From Pseudomonas sp. SST3 (GTDB taxonomy: Bacteria; Pseudomonadota; Gammaproteobacteria; Pseudomonadales; Pseudomonadaceae), in NCBI RefSeq assembly GCF_003325755.1, contig NZ_QORI02000016.1, forward strand, positions 37,688 to 101,687: a DNA stretch of 64,000 bases. Reading direction: 5' to 3'. A model generated the notes under the pieces. The model did no database searches. It was not told where the DNA came from and saw nothing but the letters and a program-made list of their open reading frames with translations. Position 1 is the stretch's first letter, and every line of letters starts with the position of its first letter. The translations under genes and the position numbers were made by a program. Shown piece by piece: positions 35,654-44,554 of the stretch.

Positions 35654-36679
35654 ATGTACGGAATTTATAGTCGCGCGCAAGTTGAGTTCGAGTATCACAA
35701 GGAGATTGGCCAAGATGGCAAAAACTCCAAAGCCTACCTCGCACATGACAAATATTTAGATGCCGAGCTAGTAATTAAGGAAATGGCCCGGGATGCATTC
35801 GAAGATAGCGAAGCATTCTTCGCAGAGTCCAGATTGCTGTACAGGGCTGCCCATGCACACGTAGTTCAAATTCAGTATGCGTGCGCATGTGAGAAAAACA
35901 TTTACCTAGCTCTGCCTTATTATAAGAACGGCTCTTTGAAGGACTTTGCTAAAAGTAAGTCCCTTACTGTTAGAGAGATTGTTAGATTTTCTATTCATAT
36001 CTGCTCTGGACTTCACAATATCCATTCAAAAGGTCTGATCCATTTCGATATAAAACCGGATAACATCCTGCTTTCAGACCGCATGGAGGCTTTGGTTTCA
36101 GATTTTGGACTCGCCAAAGCGATGGGGTTAGACTACACGGCGACTCCTGCTCAGATGTATACCAAACATATGGCTCCTGAGTTTTTCACGGACTCTGAAT
36201 TCACTAGCCAGTATGATATTTATCAACTGGGGCTTACTATTTATAGGTTGATTATTGGTGAACCTGACTTCAATGCTCAGATAGCCGCCTTTAGCTCTTT
36301 TGATGAATTCAGAGCTGCGATCCTGACCGAAGCTTTCCCCCGGCGACTATCCCTTGAGCACATACCATCACGCCTGAAAAAGATCGTAGAGACGTGCCTG
36401 AAGGTCGACCGCACCCAGAGGTATCAGTCTGCACTGGAGGTCGCGAACGAATTGGCCCAGATAGATGACAATACGCTCGACTGGGTGTATGAGAACGTTG
36501 ATGGCGTCCGTCGTTGGCATAAGGTGACGCCAACCCACGAGTACCTGCTGGAGGTCGATAGCACTGGCACGTCCGTCGCCCAAAAGAAGACCCATGCAGG
36601 TAAATGGTCTAGGATAAAGGAGTCATGTGGTGGCTTAACGGCCGCTGCGATCAAGAGGTTTCTGAGGAAATTCTGATGC
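35654..36679 (+). CDS. Serine/threonine protein kinase
   Basis: This 341-residue Hanks-type kinase starts MYGIYSRAQVEFEY. The ATP-site Lys is in ELVIKEMAR (Lys42) and the catalytic loop is LIHFDIKPDNILL (Asp132, Asn137). The DFG motif is SDFGLAKA (Asp150) and the APE motif is HMAPEFF. The HRD Arg is Phe, so it is a non-RD kinase. The C-terminal ~55 residues (LDWVYENVDGVRRWHKV, ending KRFLRKF) are basic and not kinase. No membrane helix is visible, so it should be cytoplasmic. It follows the RuvC-like gene by 1 bp. Confidence 0.9.
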
Positions 36680-36828
36680 GTGTTATACGCAATGACAAGA
36701 AAGCCTATAAAACCCGAGAGTCACTCTCGTCCCCCCCTAGAACCAAGGATTTCGAGACAAAACCAAAAGATAGGTTTGAGTTTGAGATCAGTGGTCACTA
36801 CGTGACGCGTCGGATAAAGGCCGACTAA
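36676..36828 (+). CDS. 50-residue basic protein, last gene of kinase operon
   Basis: This tiny gene overlaps the kinase stop in ATGA fashion (ATG at 36676). The product is highly charged (RVIRNDKKAYKTRES, TKDFETKPKDRFEFEISG), with no membrane segment. A terminator begins 6 bp after the stop. The overlap and terminator support a real coupled gene, possibly a kinase substrate or inhibitor; this is speculation. Confidence 0.65.
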   Translation: MRVIRNDKKAYKTRESLSSPPRTKDFETKPKDRFEFEISGHYVTRRIKAD

Positions 36829-36833
36829 TGTAT

Positions 36834-36857
36834 AGCCCGGCCGAAGCCGGGCTTTTT
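36834..36857 (+). terminator. Rho-independent terminator of kinase operon
   Basis: AGCCCGGC-cgaa-GCCGGGCT followed by TTTT: an 8-bp stem with a stable cgaa loop and U-tract immediately after the 50-residue gene. It marks the end of the four-gene unit. Confidence 0.93.
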
Positions 36858-36859
36858 CA

Positions 36860-37452
36860 CGTCCTCATTTCCTCCCTGCCACTCCGCTCTGATCCAAATA
36901 GAGCATAAGCGCGGAATGAAGCTCTTCAGCTCGGCAAGCATGGGCATGAGCCACAGCCGGAGAACTTCCGTCATGCACTTTGCTAGGCGCTATATGTATG
37001 CAGCTAGGCAACTTTCGGAAGGGGCACGATTGGTGCGCCAAAGCTGAGGAGCGCGGTGCCCACAAACGCATCGTTGACACCGACCGGGCATCTTCCTTCA
37101 TTTGGACAAGGCAGGCGCGGAACCATGAGGATTTCCTTGCTGGCAGAAGATCCCAACCGCTACCACTGGGTGAATGACAAGGAGCGTCGCAGTCAATTAC
37201 CCCTGGATCGTGGCTAGCTGCGAGCCTTAATATTGTAGTTTGATCACCTGCGTGACAGTCCGTTTCTGGCCGGTTCAGCCATTCGTGACGGGCAGAAACC
37301 GGCCAATAGCAGACATAGAAATCTGGGAGCTATAGCGCCGACACAGCCTCTCTCGGGGCGGCCACCATCCTGGGCCTGTTGGTAATTTGAATACTGGCAA
37401 AACTGTGCTATGACGTTGAGCAACGCAAGAGAGAACGGGACAAGGACACATA
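36860..37452. pseudogene. Gap with decayed TPR-protein fragment
   Basis: Plus-strand frames around 36955-37205 keep pieces of a TPR-like protein: GELPSCTLLGAICMQLGNF, CAKAEERGA, and, after a frame change, LLAEDPNRYHWVNDKER. There are at least two frame breaks and no start, so it is a remnant. The rest (37210-37452) is non-coding and holds an inverted repeat GGCCGGTT/AACCGGCC near 37268-37306 and the promoter region of the FRG gene. Confidence 0.45.
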
Positions 37453-38859
37453 GTGCAGAGCTTCAACTACATTTCCTTCGGAAATCGAGATTATCTCGAA
37501 GGGAACGGTAATGAAATCTCGATGGGGCGGGGGCGCATGTTCGAATACACGCCAACCGACGTTGAAAAGCGGCTTGAAATCCTCGATGCCACAGCAATCG
37601 CCTTTCTCGAAAAGTTACCGACCTTTTTGTGTAGCGAGATCAAGCGAGCTAGAGACGGTGCCTCGATGCTCATCAAATACGGTCGAATTTCGCAAACTAC
37701 GCCTGGGCGAAAAGAAGTCTCCACTCTATTCGAGACTGTGATCGATTTTGGTGAGGTCGAGTTCGACGACATCGAGACAGCCCGGATGGTGTTCAGCGCG
37801 GATCCATACCAGCTCCATCGCACTCACTGGGCTGTCCGCGAAGGCGACGCGCAGATGGTGTTGCGCCGATTGGCCAATCTTAAGCCCGCCCTTGCTCATC
37901 TCATCGACACGCCTGAGGCGCCTCGCGCCGAAGATGCGACGGTCCAGCCTCCGCCTCGCGATAAAAAGATTCTGGGTGTGGCCGATAGCGTGGAGTCTTT
38001 TCTTCAACTGCTCTACGCCTCGCCGGGAAAAGACGCGAGCGAAATTTTCTTCCGAGGCCATAGTAACGCCAGTTATGAACTGACGCCGTCAGTGCTGCGC
38101 AAATGGGACAATGGTGACTGGATGTTTATGCCGAGCGAGGACCGACTCTGCAAGGAGCTGTTAATTGCGCATTACGATGAATTCCAGGGCGATCAATACT
38201 GTTTTGACCGCCTTGTGCGCATGCAGCATTACGGTTTACCTACGAGACTGCTTGACATCTCTAGCAATCCCTTGGTGGCGCTCTTCTTCGCCTGCTCTGG
38301 CAAGAGGGACCAATCGGGACTCGACGGTGAGGTCATCGTCTTCAAAGTCGACTCGCAATTGGTAAAATACTTTGACTCGGACACCGTTAGTTGCCTTTCA
38401 AATCTCTCCAACCTCACGTATGAACAGAAGAATGACATCGATCTCGGCCTCGATAAGGACACATTTAATGGAACTGAAGTCGTAGGGAAACTGCTCCACC
38501 ACATCAAGTCGGAGAAAGGCTTTTTCGAGGGGCGGATTGTCCCAGACGACGTAAGGTCTATTATCTGCGTAAAGGCAAAACGAACTAATACGCGCATCAA
38601 GTCGCAGTCCGGCGCATTTCTGCTGTTTGGGCATGAGGCTGCGCTTCCTGATGCCGGTCAGGATGGGATTGAAATCGCACGAGTCACGATACAAAACAAA
38701 CCACATATTCTAGAGCAGCTCGACCGAATCAACATCAATGCAACAACTGTCTATCCGAGCATCCAAGAAACTGCTGTTCATTTGAGGGATAAGCATCAGT
38801 TTCCGCGTCCTTGCAAACAAGACGCTGTTGCGGCGACCAATAACTCTCCAGAAATCTAA
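37453..38859 (+). CDS. FRG-domain protein, candidate defence effector
   Basis: The FRG domain (named for its conserved Phe-Arg-Gly) lies in the middle of 468 residues: EIFFRGHSNASYELTPSVLR, then LVRMQHYGLPTRLLDISSNPLVALFFACSG and a late FLLFGHEAAL. The N-terminal ~190 residues contain DFGEVEFDDIETARMVFSADP and are unrecognised. A GTG at 37453 follows AAGGACAC; an ATG at 37522 is an alternative. FRG proteins often occur in phage-defence islands with unknown chemistry. It is a single gene beside the kinase operon and the IS. Confidence 0.85.
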   Translation: MQSFNYISFGNRDYLEGNGNEISMGRGRMFEYTPTDVEKRLEILDATAIAFLEKLPTFLCSEIKRARDGASMLIKYGRISQTTPGRKEVSTLFETVIDFGEVEFDDIETARMVFSADPYQLHRTHWAVREGDAQMVLRRLANLKPALAHLIDTPEAPRAEDATVQPPPRDKKILGVADSVESFLQLLYASPGKDASEIFFRGHSNASYELTPSVLRKWDNGDWMFMPSEDRLCKELLIAHYDEFQGDQYCFDRLVRMQHYGLPTRLLDISSNPLVALFFACSGKRDQSGLDGEVIVFKVDSQLVKYFDSDTVSCLSNLSNLTYEQKNDIDLGLDKDTFNGTEVVGKLLHHIKSEKGFFEGRIVPDDVRSIICVKAKRTNTRIKSQSGAFLLFGHEAALPDAGQDGIEIARVTIQNKPHILEQLDRININATTVYPSIQETAVHLRDKHQFPRPCKQDAVAATNNSPEI

Positions 38860-38934
38860 TGCGACGGCCACATTCAAGGTAGAGAGCGATGTCTGCTTCG
38901 GGTCAGACGCAGTTGCTCGCTAATGTCCGCTTCT

Positions 38935-40606
38935 GGCCCAGAGTGTGTAAAAACGCTCGTACAAACCCTTGCTATGATTTCTGAGAATTTCATCGTAAGG
39001 GAAGCCCATGAAACGGTTTATCGAGGGTGAACACCGAGATCAAAGCACCTTGCTTCCCGAGAGCCTCGACGACTACGTCAGCGATACCAATCCTGTGCGC
39101 GTGGTCGATGTCTTCGTCGATGAACTCGACCTTGCCGCGTTAGGTTTTGAAGGCGTCATTCCAGCCGAAACCGGCCGACCTGCGTACCACCCTGCGATCC
39201 TGCTGAAGATCTATATCTACGGCTATCTGAACCGCATCCAGTCGAGCCGACGTCTTGAGCGAGAAGCCCAACGCAACGTCGAGCTGATGTGGCTAACCGG
39301 GCGGCTGATGCCCGACTTCAAGACCATCGCCAACTTCCGAAAAAGCAACAGCAAAGCCATTCGCGGCGTCTGCCGTCAGTTCGTTTTGCTCTGCCAGCAG
39401 CTGGGGTTGTTTAGCGAAAGCCTGGTCGCCATCGACGGCAGCAAATTCAAGGCAGTTAACAACCGTGACCGCAATTTCACCAGTGCAAAGCTGAAGCGGC
39501 GCATGGAAGAAATCGAGTCGAGCATCAACCGTTATTTGGCCTCGCTAGATGCGGCTGATCGGCGAATTCCTAGCTCTTCTGAACCAGACACTGCGTGCCT
39601 GGAAGAGAAAATCACCAAGCTCAAAGCGCAGATGAAAGAGCTTCAGATAATCGAGTCTCAGCTCAACGAATCGCCAGATAAACAGGTGTCACTGACCGAT
39701 CCAGATGCCCGTTCGATGATGACGCGCGGCAACGGTATCGTCGGCTACAACGTGCAAACGGCGGTCGACACCCAACATCATTTGATCGTTGCTCATGAGG
39801 TCACGAATAGCGGTTCAGACCGAGACCAACTCAGCTCGATGGCGAGTCAAGCTCGGGAAGCCATGGCTACAAAAACGCTATCCGTGGTGGCTGATCGGGG
39901 CTATTTCAAAAGCGAAGAAATCCTGGCCTGTCATGAGGCAAAAATTACCGCCTATGTACCTAAGCCGATGACCTCTGGAGCTAAAGCGGATGGGCGTTTC
40001 AATAAGGATGCCTTCGTTTTTAACGCCGCTAAAAATGAGTACATTTGCCCGGCTGGAGAGGCACTGATTTGGCGTTTCTCCAGCGTCGAGAAAGGTCTAA
40101 ACATGCACTGCTACTGGACTTCGAATTGCCAGAGCTGCGCACTAAAAACGCAGTGCACACCGAGCAAAAATCGTCGAGTGAGGCGCTGGGAACACGAGGC
40201 TGTGCTGGAGGAAATGCAGCGCCGCCTGAACCAAGCGCCAGAGATGATGCGGGTTCATAAACGGACTGTTGAGCATCCCTTCGGGACGCTCAAACAATGG
40301 ATGGGTTCGACGCATTTCTTGACTCGTAGGCTCGTCGGAGTCAGCGCGGAGATGAGCCTAAATGTGCTCGCCTACAATATGAAGCGGGTTATGAAAAATC
40401 ATCGGAACCGAAGGCTTGTTGAAGGCGATGGCGGCATAAAAAGCCCCGCCTTTCACGGCTCCAGGAGGCGCTAAAGCGCTTCATAAACGCTCTGGAACGT
40501 TACCGGTGCTGATCGTGGCAAATGCTTAGGCAATCGCCTCACCCAGCAGCGCTGGGCTACGGCTACGGCACCCAAGCTGCGAAAGTGTTTTTACACACTC
40601 TGGGCC
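38935..40606 (+). mobile_element. IS1182-family insertion sequence with 23-bp terminal repeats
   Basis: Left end GGCCCAGAGTGTGTAAAAACGCT (38935-38957) and right end (minus strand) GGCCCAGAGTGTGTAAAAACACT (40584-40606) differ at one base. One transposase gene fills the interior. Flanks read GTCCGCTTCT on the left and GGAAGCCGCC on the right, together a palindrome-like target. It looks complete and could be active. Confidence 0.92.
39008..40474 (+). CDS. IS1182-family transposase
   Basis: This 488-residue DDE transposase starts MKRFIEGEHRDQSTLLPESLDDYVSD. The N-terminal DNA-binding part contains GRPAYHPAILLKIYIYGYLNRIQSSRRLE; the catalytic core includes LVAIDGSKFKAV (first Asp) and LSVVADRGYFKSEE (second Asp). 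A Cys-rich segment (CYWTSNCQSCALKTQC) precedes VEHPFGTLKQWMG, with the final Glu in RTVEHPFG. Length and frame are complete. Confidence 0.94.
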   Translation: MKRFIEGEHRDQSTLLPESLDDYVSDTNPVRVVDVFVDELDLAALGFEGVIPAETGRPAYHPAILLKIYIYGYLNRIQSSRRLEREAQRNVELMWLTGRLMPDFKTIANFRKSNSKAIRGVCRQFVLLCQQLGLFSESLVAIDGSKFKAVNNRDRNFTSAKLKRRMEEIESSINRYLASLDAADRRIPSSSEPDTACLEEKITKLKAQMKELQIIESQLNESPDKQVSLTDPDARSMMTRGNGIVGYNVQTAVDTQHHLIVAHEVTNSGSDRDQLSSMASQAREAMATKTLSVVADRGYFKSEEILACHEAKITAYVPKPMTSGAKADGRFNKDAFVFNAAKNEYICPAGEALIWRFSSVEKGLNMHCYWTSNCQSCALKTQCTPSKNRRVRRWEHEAVLEEMQRRLNQAPEMMRVHKRTVEHPFGTLKQWMGSTHFLTRRLVGVSAEMSLNVLAYNMKRVMKNHRNRRLVEGDGGIKSPAFHGSRRR

Positions 40607-41020
40607 GGAAGCCGCCCATCACCATTTACCTGCGATACCTACTCTGCACTTCGCTCCAGTCTGTTTGCCCTCTCTAATCCCTCGAGCTAGACTGGCTCGG
40701 TCGCGGTAAGTCCCGCGACCGGGCGTGAGAACCCGGCGTGTTTGTCCAAGGCGCGGTTGCGCCGTAGCGCACAGCCAGTGTTTGCACTGAGCTGTAGCGA
40801 CGCTATGGCGGGCCGTGTGAGGCAGGTTTCGGCCTGGCCGGTTCCCTTGGACGCCGGTTCTCACCCTTGCACGGTCCGCCACCCTTGCTCGTGAGAAGGC
40901 TGGATGGCGGCTCCTTAACTGTCCAAGGAGCACCAGCAACATGCGATACATCCTTTTTACGCCCGCGCCCCACCTAGATTCATCAGCTCTGTTTCGTGTC
41001 GCCTTTTCGGAGGTGTGCCC
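40607..41020 (+). ncRNA. Strongly base-paired leader / candidate structured RNA
   Basis: The 414 bp before the small gene contain nested inverted repeats. GGTCGCGG/CCGCGACC forms a hairpin at 40699-40720. GTGAGAACCCGGCGT (40725-40739) plus CCAAGG (40746-40751) pairs with CCTTGG-ACGCCGGTTCTCAC (40845-40864). GCTCCTT/AAGGAGC pairs at 40910-40931. Such a long paired region is unusual here and could be a regulatory RNA or leader of the 41021 gene; the class is not recognised and the strand is inferred from that gene. Frames in it show no protein signature. Confidence 0.45.
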
Positions 41021-41299
41021 ATGACTGATTGCGAATCCAGGCTTCTCCCCTTCCCTCATCGCCCTAGATCGTCTGCATCTCGTTCTGTACTTGCGGCGGT
41101 GTCTACCCGACCGCCCGTATTGGCTGAGGCCGAACTACGTGCTGATATGGTCAAGGATCTGCTGCAACAGATTACGGGACCTGATGGGTTCTATCCCCAA
41201 GACCTGCGCCTGAAGATGACCGTATACGCTGCCGAGGCGCTGCTCGACGAAATGGTCGTGCTGTATCGGCGAGCACTTACCGGCCCGGCCACTGGCTGA
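41021..41299 (+). CDS. Small unrecognised protein near the lasso cluster
   Basis: This 92-residue product starts MTDCESRLLPFPHRP, preceded by GGAGG at 9 bp. The N-terminal third is basic and Ser/Pro-rich. The rest looks helical (ELRADMVKDLLQQITG, LRLKMTVYAAEALLDEMVVLYRRAL). No known family is evident. It is followed by a clear hairpin terminator and preceded by the base-paired leader, so it is likely a single-gene unit. Confidence 0.65.
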   Translation: MTDCESRLLPFPHRPRSSASRSVLAAVSTRPPVLAEAELRADMVKDLLQQITGPDGFYPQDLRLKMTVYAAEALLDEMVVLYRRALTGPATG

Positions 41300-41308
41300 G
41301 TCAATCGC

Positions 41309-41331
41309 GGGCCGTCCGTTCTGGACGGCCC
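41309..41331 (+). terminator. Terminator hairpin after the small gene
   Basis: GGGCCGTCC-gttct-GGACGGCCC, a perfect 9-bp stem followed by gtttcc, 9 bp past the stop. The U-tract is short. Confidence 0.75.
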
Positions 41332-41455
41332 GTTTCCAATCCGATGTTCGGTTCGTTGGGCAGGTACGCCAAGACATGCCTGTGCGCCTTGGGCGCGTCT
41401 CCCATTGCGCTGAACATGGGCTGACCGTTTTTCTGCGTCAGCTGGGAGGGTCGTG

Positions 41456-42181
41456 ATGGAGCTCAAACTGATCAGCCGTGCCATGTCCGAGCTGTGTGAC
41501 GCAGGCACGCTGGATGATGTGCGTCAGGTACTGGATGAGCTGTTTTCCCGGCTCGATATCGATCAGTACGCTTTTATCAACACCGGCAGTTCGGTGCGTT
41601 GGGGTGGGTCGCCGATGCTGGTATCAAATTACGATTGCCGCTGGCAGGCCTTGTATCGATCTCACGGCTATCAGTGCAGCGATCCATTCCTGCAGCGGCT
41701 GCACCGCTGTCCCCTTCCCTTTCTCTGGTCCGAGCTGAGCTCAGGTTTGCCTGGGTGTGAGAGCGATCTGGCGTTCTTGGCCTGTGCACGCGGTCATGGC
41801 ATCGACACGGCACGCGGCGCGACCATTCCAGCGCATGTGCGGGGTGAACAGCTCTCCTCCCTTCACATCAGCCAGAGCATGACCAATCGAAGAGCGCGAG
41901 AGATCTGCGCTCGAGACGCCTACCTGTTGTCGGGCGTGGCGACCACCCTGCACCTGCGGGTGGGTCAACTTCATGGCGGAGGTATTAGTGAGCCTCTCAC
42001 TCGGCGTGAACGTGAGTGCCTGCTCTGGGCCTCGCATGGTAAGAGCCAGGAGGACACGGCGATCATTCTGGGCATCAGTGCTCGTACGGTGCGCTTTCAT
42101 CAGGAGAACGCCATGTGCAAGCTTGATGCGGTGAACATTGCCGCAGCTGTTGCCGCCGCCGTAGCACTGGGTCTGATCTAG
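41456..42181 (+). CDS. LuxR-family autoinducer-type regulator (LuxR solo)
   Basis: This 241-residue regulator has an N-terminal ligand-binding domain (residues ~1-160, with SNYDCRWQALYRSHGYQCSDPFLQR and a WSEL segment) and a C-terminal LuxR helix-turn-helix (LTRRERECLLWASHGKSQEDTAIILGISARTVRFHQENAMCKL). No luxI is in the window, so it is a solo. It ends ~20 bp from the converging ABC transporter of the lasso cluster and may control that cluster. The start is the ATG at 41456, directly after GTG, with GGAGGG upstream. Confidence 0.9.
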   Translation: MELKLISRAMSELCDAGTLDDVRQVLDELFSRLDIDQYAFINTGSSVRWGGSPMLVSNYDCRWQALYRSHGYQCSDPFLQRLHRCPLPFLWSELSSGLPGCESDLAFLACARGHGIDTARGATIPAHVRGEQLSSLHISQSMTNRRAREICARDAYLLSGVATTLHLRVGQLHGGGISEPLTRRERECLLWASHGKSQEDTAIILGISARTVRFHQENAMCKLDAVNIAAAVAAAVALGLI

Positions 42182-42198
42182 CCGCAGTCGTGGTCTCT

Positions 42199-43877
42199 TC
42201 AGGCGTGCGGCGTCATGCAGGCCGAACCGTCGCCGTTCAGGTGGATGACATAGTCCGCCTTGGCGACAACCGAGGGACGATGGGTGATCAGGATCAGGGT
42301 TGGCGGGCCCGTTTTTTGAGCATCTCGATGGTCTGTTCCTCGCTGGCCGCATCCAGGGCCGAGGTAGGTTCGTCCAGCAGGATCGTTGGCGTGCCGCGGG
42401 CAAGCGCCCGGGCGATGGCGATGCGTTGTTTTTCGCCGCCCGAGACGGCAGTGGCTTCAAAACCTACGTGCTTGCCGGCCATGTTCTTGCCGGTCGCGTA
42501 GGCATCAAGGCCCAGGTCGGTGAGGATCTGATCCAGCTCAGGCTCGGTGAGGTCCTGTTTTGCCCCGTAGCGGATGTTGGCGGCCACGCTACCGGAGACC
42601 AGGAGTGGGTGCTGGGTAACCACCGACACGGCATCGAGCAGCGCCCTGCTGTCAAGCGCATTGACCTCGACGCCAAAGGCCCTGACGATACCTTGCTGCG
42701 GTTGAATGAGTCCGCACATCAGGCGCAGCAGCGTGGTCTTACCCGCGCCGGACGGACCGGTGACCACATAGGTGTGGCCCTGCCTGATCGTGAGATTAAT
42801 ATCCCTGAGAACGACCCGGTCCTCGGTCCGGTAGGACAGGTCCCGGAGTTCGAACAGGATGTCCTGGTCTGTGTCGGGCAACAGTTCACCGGTACGTTCA
42901 GCAGCCATGTCCAGGTATCCGAAGCCTCGGTCCAGCTGGACGAAGTGGTTGCGCACCTCGATCAGCACGCTTGCCAGCAGCGCGAGCTGGAAGGTCAGCT
43001 GAATGACGTAGCCGTTGATCATGACGAAGTCGCCAACGGTATAGGAACCAGAGATCACTTCCCCCACGACGTAGAGGGTCGACGCCAGCAGCAGCGCGCC
43101 GACGAGGGCCACCTGAAGCAGCATCAGCAGCCCGATTCTGAGGTTGCCGACCGTGACGCTGTCGATAAAGGTGCGGACCTTGCGACCGAAGCCCAGCTGC
43201 TCCTGAGGCTGAGCATTGTTGAGCTTGATTTCCTCAACCAGGCGCATGCGCTCGACGAAGTGGGACATCACCCCGTTGTTCGATTCGATAATCCGCTGAT
43301 GAATGCCCTTAGCCTTGCGAGACAGAAGGACCGATAGCCCCACCAGGACGATGATTGCCGAGATGAACGAGACCGCGAACAGAGGATTGATCAGCTTGGC
43401 CAGCACGGCAAAAACAAACAGCAGCTCGACGACCGTGGGCAGCACGATCCAAAACAGCGTGCCCGTCAGAGCGCTGAAGGCACTCTTGGAGCGTTGCGCG
43501 TCGGCGACCAGCACGCCCTGATCAATCGCACGAAAGTCCGCATACGGCACCTTGAGCAGGTGATCAAAGAAGGCCCGGTAGAAGGCGGCATCGCAGCGCA
43601 CCAGCACAGCTGCCGAGATGATGTTCTTAGTCCACTCCAGCACCTGCGCGCCGGTCCAGCACAGCGCATATACCGCTGCGGTCGCAAGCACCACGCCGGA
43701 GACCTCGCCAGCGGAGAGCCGATTGGTGGCATCGCGCAACAAAACCGGCACCGTTGCGTTCAAAAGCGCCAGTGCCAACAGGATCAGCGTGCCGATGGCG
43801 AAGAGCGAAATGGCCTTTGGATAGTACGTACGGGTCAGGGCCAACGCGCGGCGGTACTGCGAGAGTTCCGTCTTCAT
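42199..43877 (-). pseudogene. Lasso peptide ABC exporter (LarD/McjD-like), frameshifted at the C-terminus
   Basis: This is the fused permease-ATPase of the lasso cluster. Six membrane helices precede the nucleotide-binding domain with Walker A (TGPSGAGKTT), the signature (VSGGEKQRIAIARAL) and Walker B (PTILLDEPTSALDAA). At 42294 the frame stops after KKRARQP. In another frame the expected end follows: TLILITHRPSVVAKADYVIHLNGDG, stop at 42199. One missing A near 42299-42303 explains this. As written the His switch (ITHRPS) is lost, which should abolish ATP hydrolysis. It starts where the B gene ends. Confidence 0.85.
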
Positions 43878-44554
43878 GCGGAGCCCCTGAGCCGGTGAAG
43901 CGATCGGGAGACATGATCAGGTTCGCCTACAGGCTGGCCGTTGAGTTCGAGCCAGGCGTGGGCCATGAAGCTGTACGTCTGCACGCCAATCTCCACACGG
44001 CCGAAGAGGCCATGGCGCGCAAGGCGTTCTCTTAACGCAAGGGAGAACTCAAGACAGGCCACCTTGCAAGGGAGGTACCGCGCGGCACGGAGCAAAGCAC
44101 TGATCTCGGCATCGATGATCCCTCTATCGACCCTTCGCATGGGAATGCTGGCGTTGCGGTCAGCGGCAAGCAACCGTGACAGGTCGAGGTATTTGAGCAG
44201 CAGACAGGTCTTCGCCAAGGTCAGAACGGCGCCGCCCACCTGCTTGAGCGAGGGCTCCCCGAGGTGCTGGCTCGCCTTGTAGCGAACCGACTCACTCCAC
44301 GTAAAGTCGTCCAGACCAGGTGCGCCGCTACGATTGACCGACGTCTTGATCCGAGAGGTAACCAGCACCCCTTCGGCCGTGAGCTCCTGGACAAGCGGGC
44401 CGGTTGCGTTGCCATTGATGCCACGCATGATCTCACCCGTTGCGGCCGCGTCGTACAGAATGAAACGATTCGATCGGGTATCGAGTAGCACCAGCTCGTT
44501 GTGAGCTACCACGTGCAGGATTGGAGGGGCGAACGTCAGGTAGCGGTCTGCCAT
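43874..44554 (-). CDS. Lasso peptide maturation protease (fused B1-B2)
   Basis: The N-terminal ~80 residues (VAHNELVLLDTRSNRFILYDAAATGEIM) are a PqqD-like leader-recognition domain (B1). The C-terminal part is a transglutaminase-like cysteine protease (B2) with KVACLEFSLALRERLARHG (catalytic Cys) and SFMAHAWLELNGQPVGE (catalytic His). It removes the leader so the core can be cyclised. The start overlaps the end of the cyclase gene by 19 bases, and the stop overlaps the transporter start. Confidence 0.92.
   Translation of the reverse strand: MADRYLTFAPPILHVVAHNELVLLDTRSNRFILYDAAATGEIMRGINGNATGPLVQELTAEGVLVTSRIKTSVNRSGAPGLDDFTWSESVRYKASQHLGEPSLKQVGGAVLTLAKTCLLLKYLDLSRLLAADRNASIPMRRVDRGIIDAEISALLRAARYLPCKVACLEFSLALRERLARHGLFGRVEIGVQTYSFMAHAWLELNGQPVGEPDHVSRSLHRLRGSA

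Noticed and set aside
40619..41059. A 146-codon minus-strand frame upstream of the small gene
   Set aside because: It spans strong RNA hairpins, gives an Arg-rich product with no motif, and overlaps the start of the better supported plus-strand gene.
42300..43337. A 345-codon plus-strand frame over the ABC exporter
   Set aside because: Antisense shadow of the exporter; no domain motifs and no ribosome binding site.
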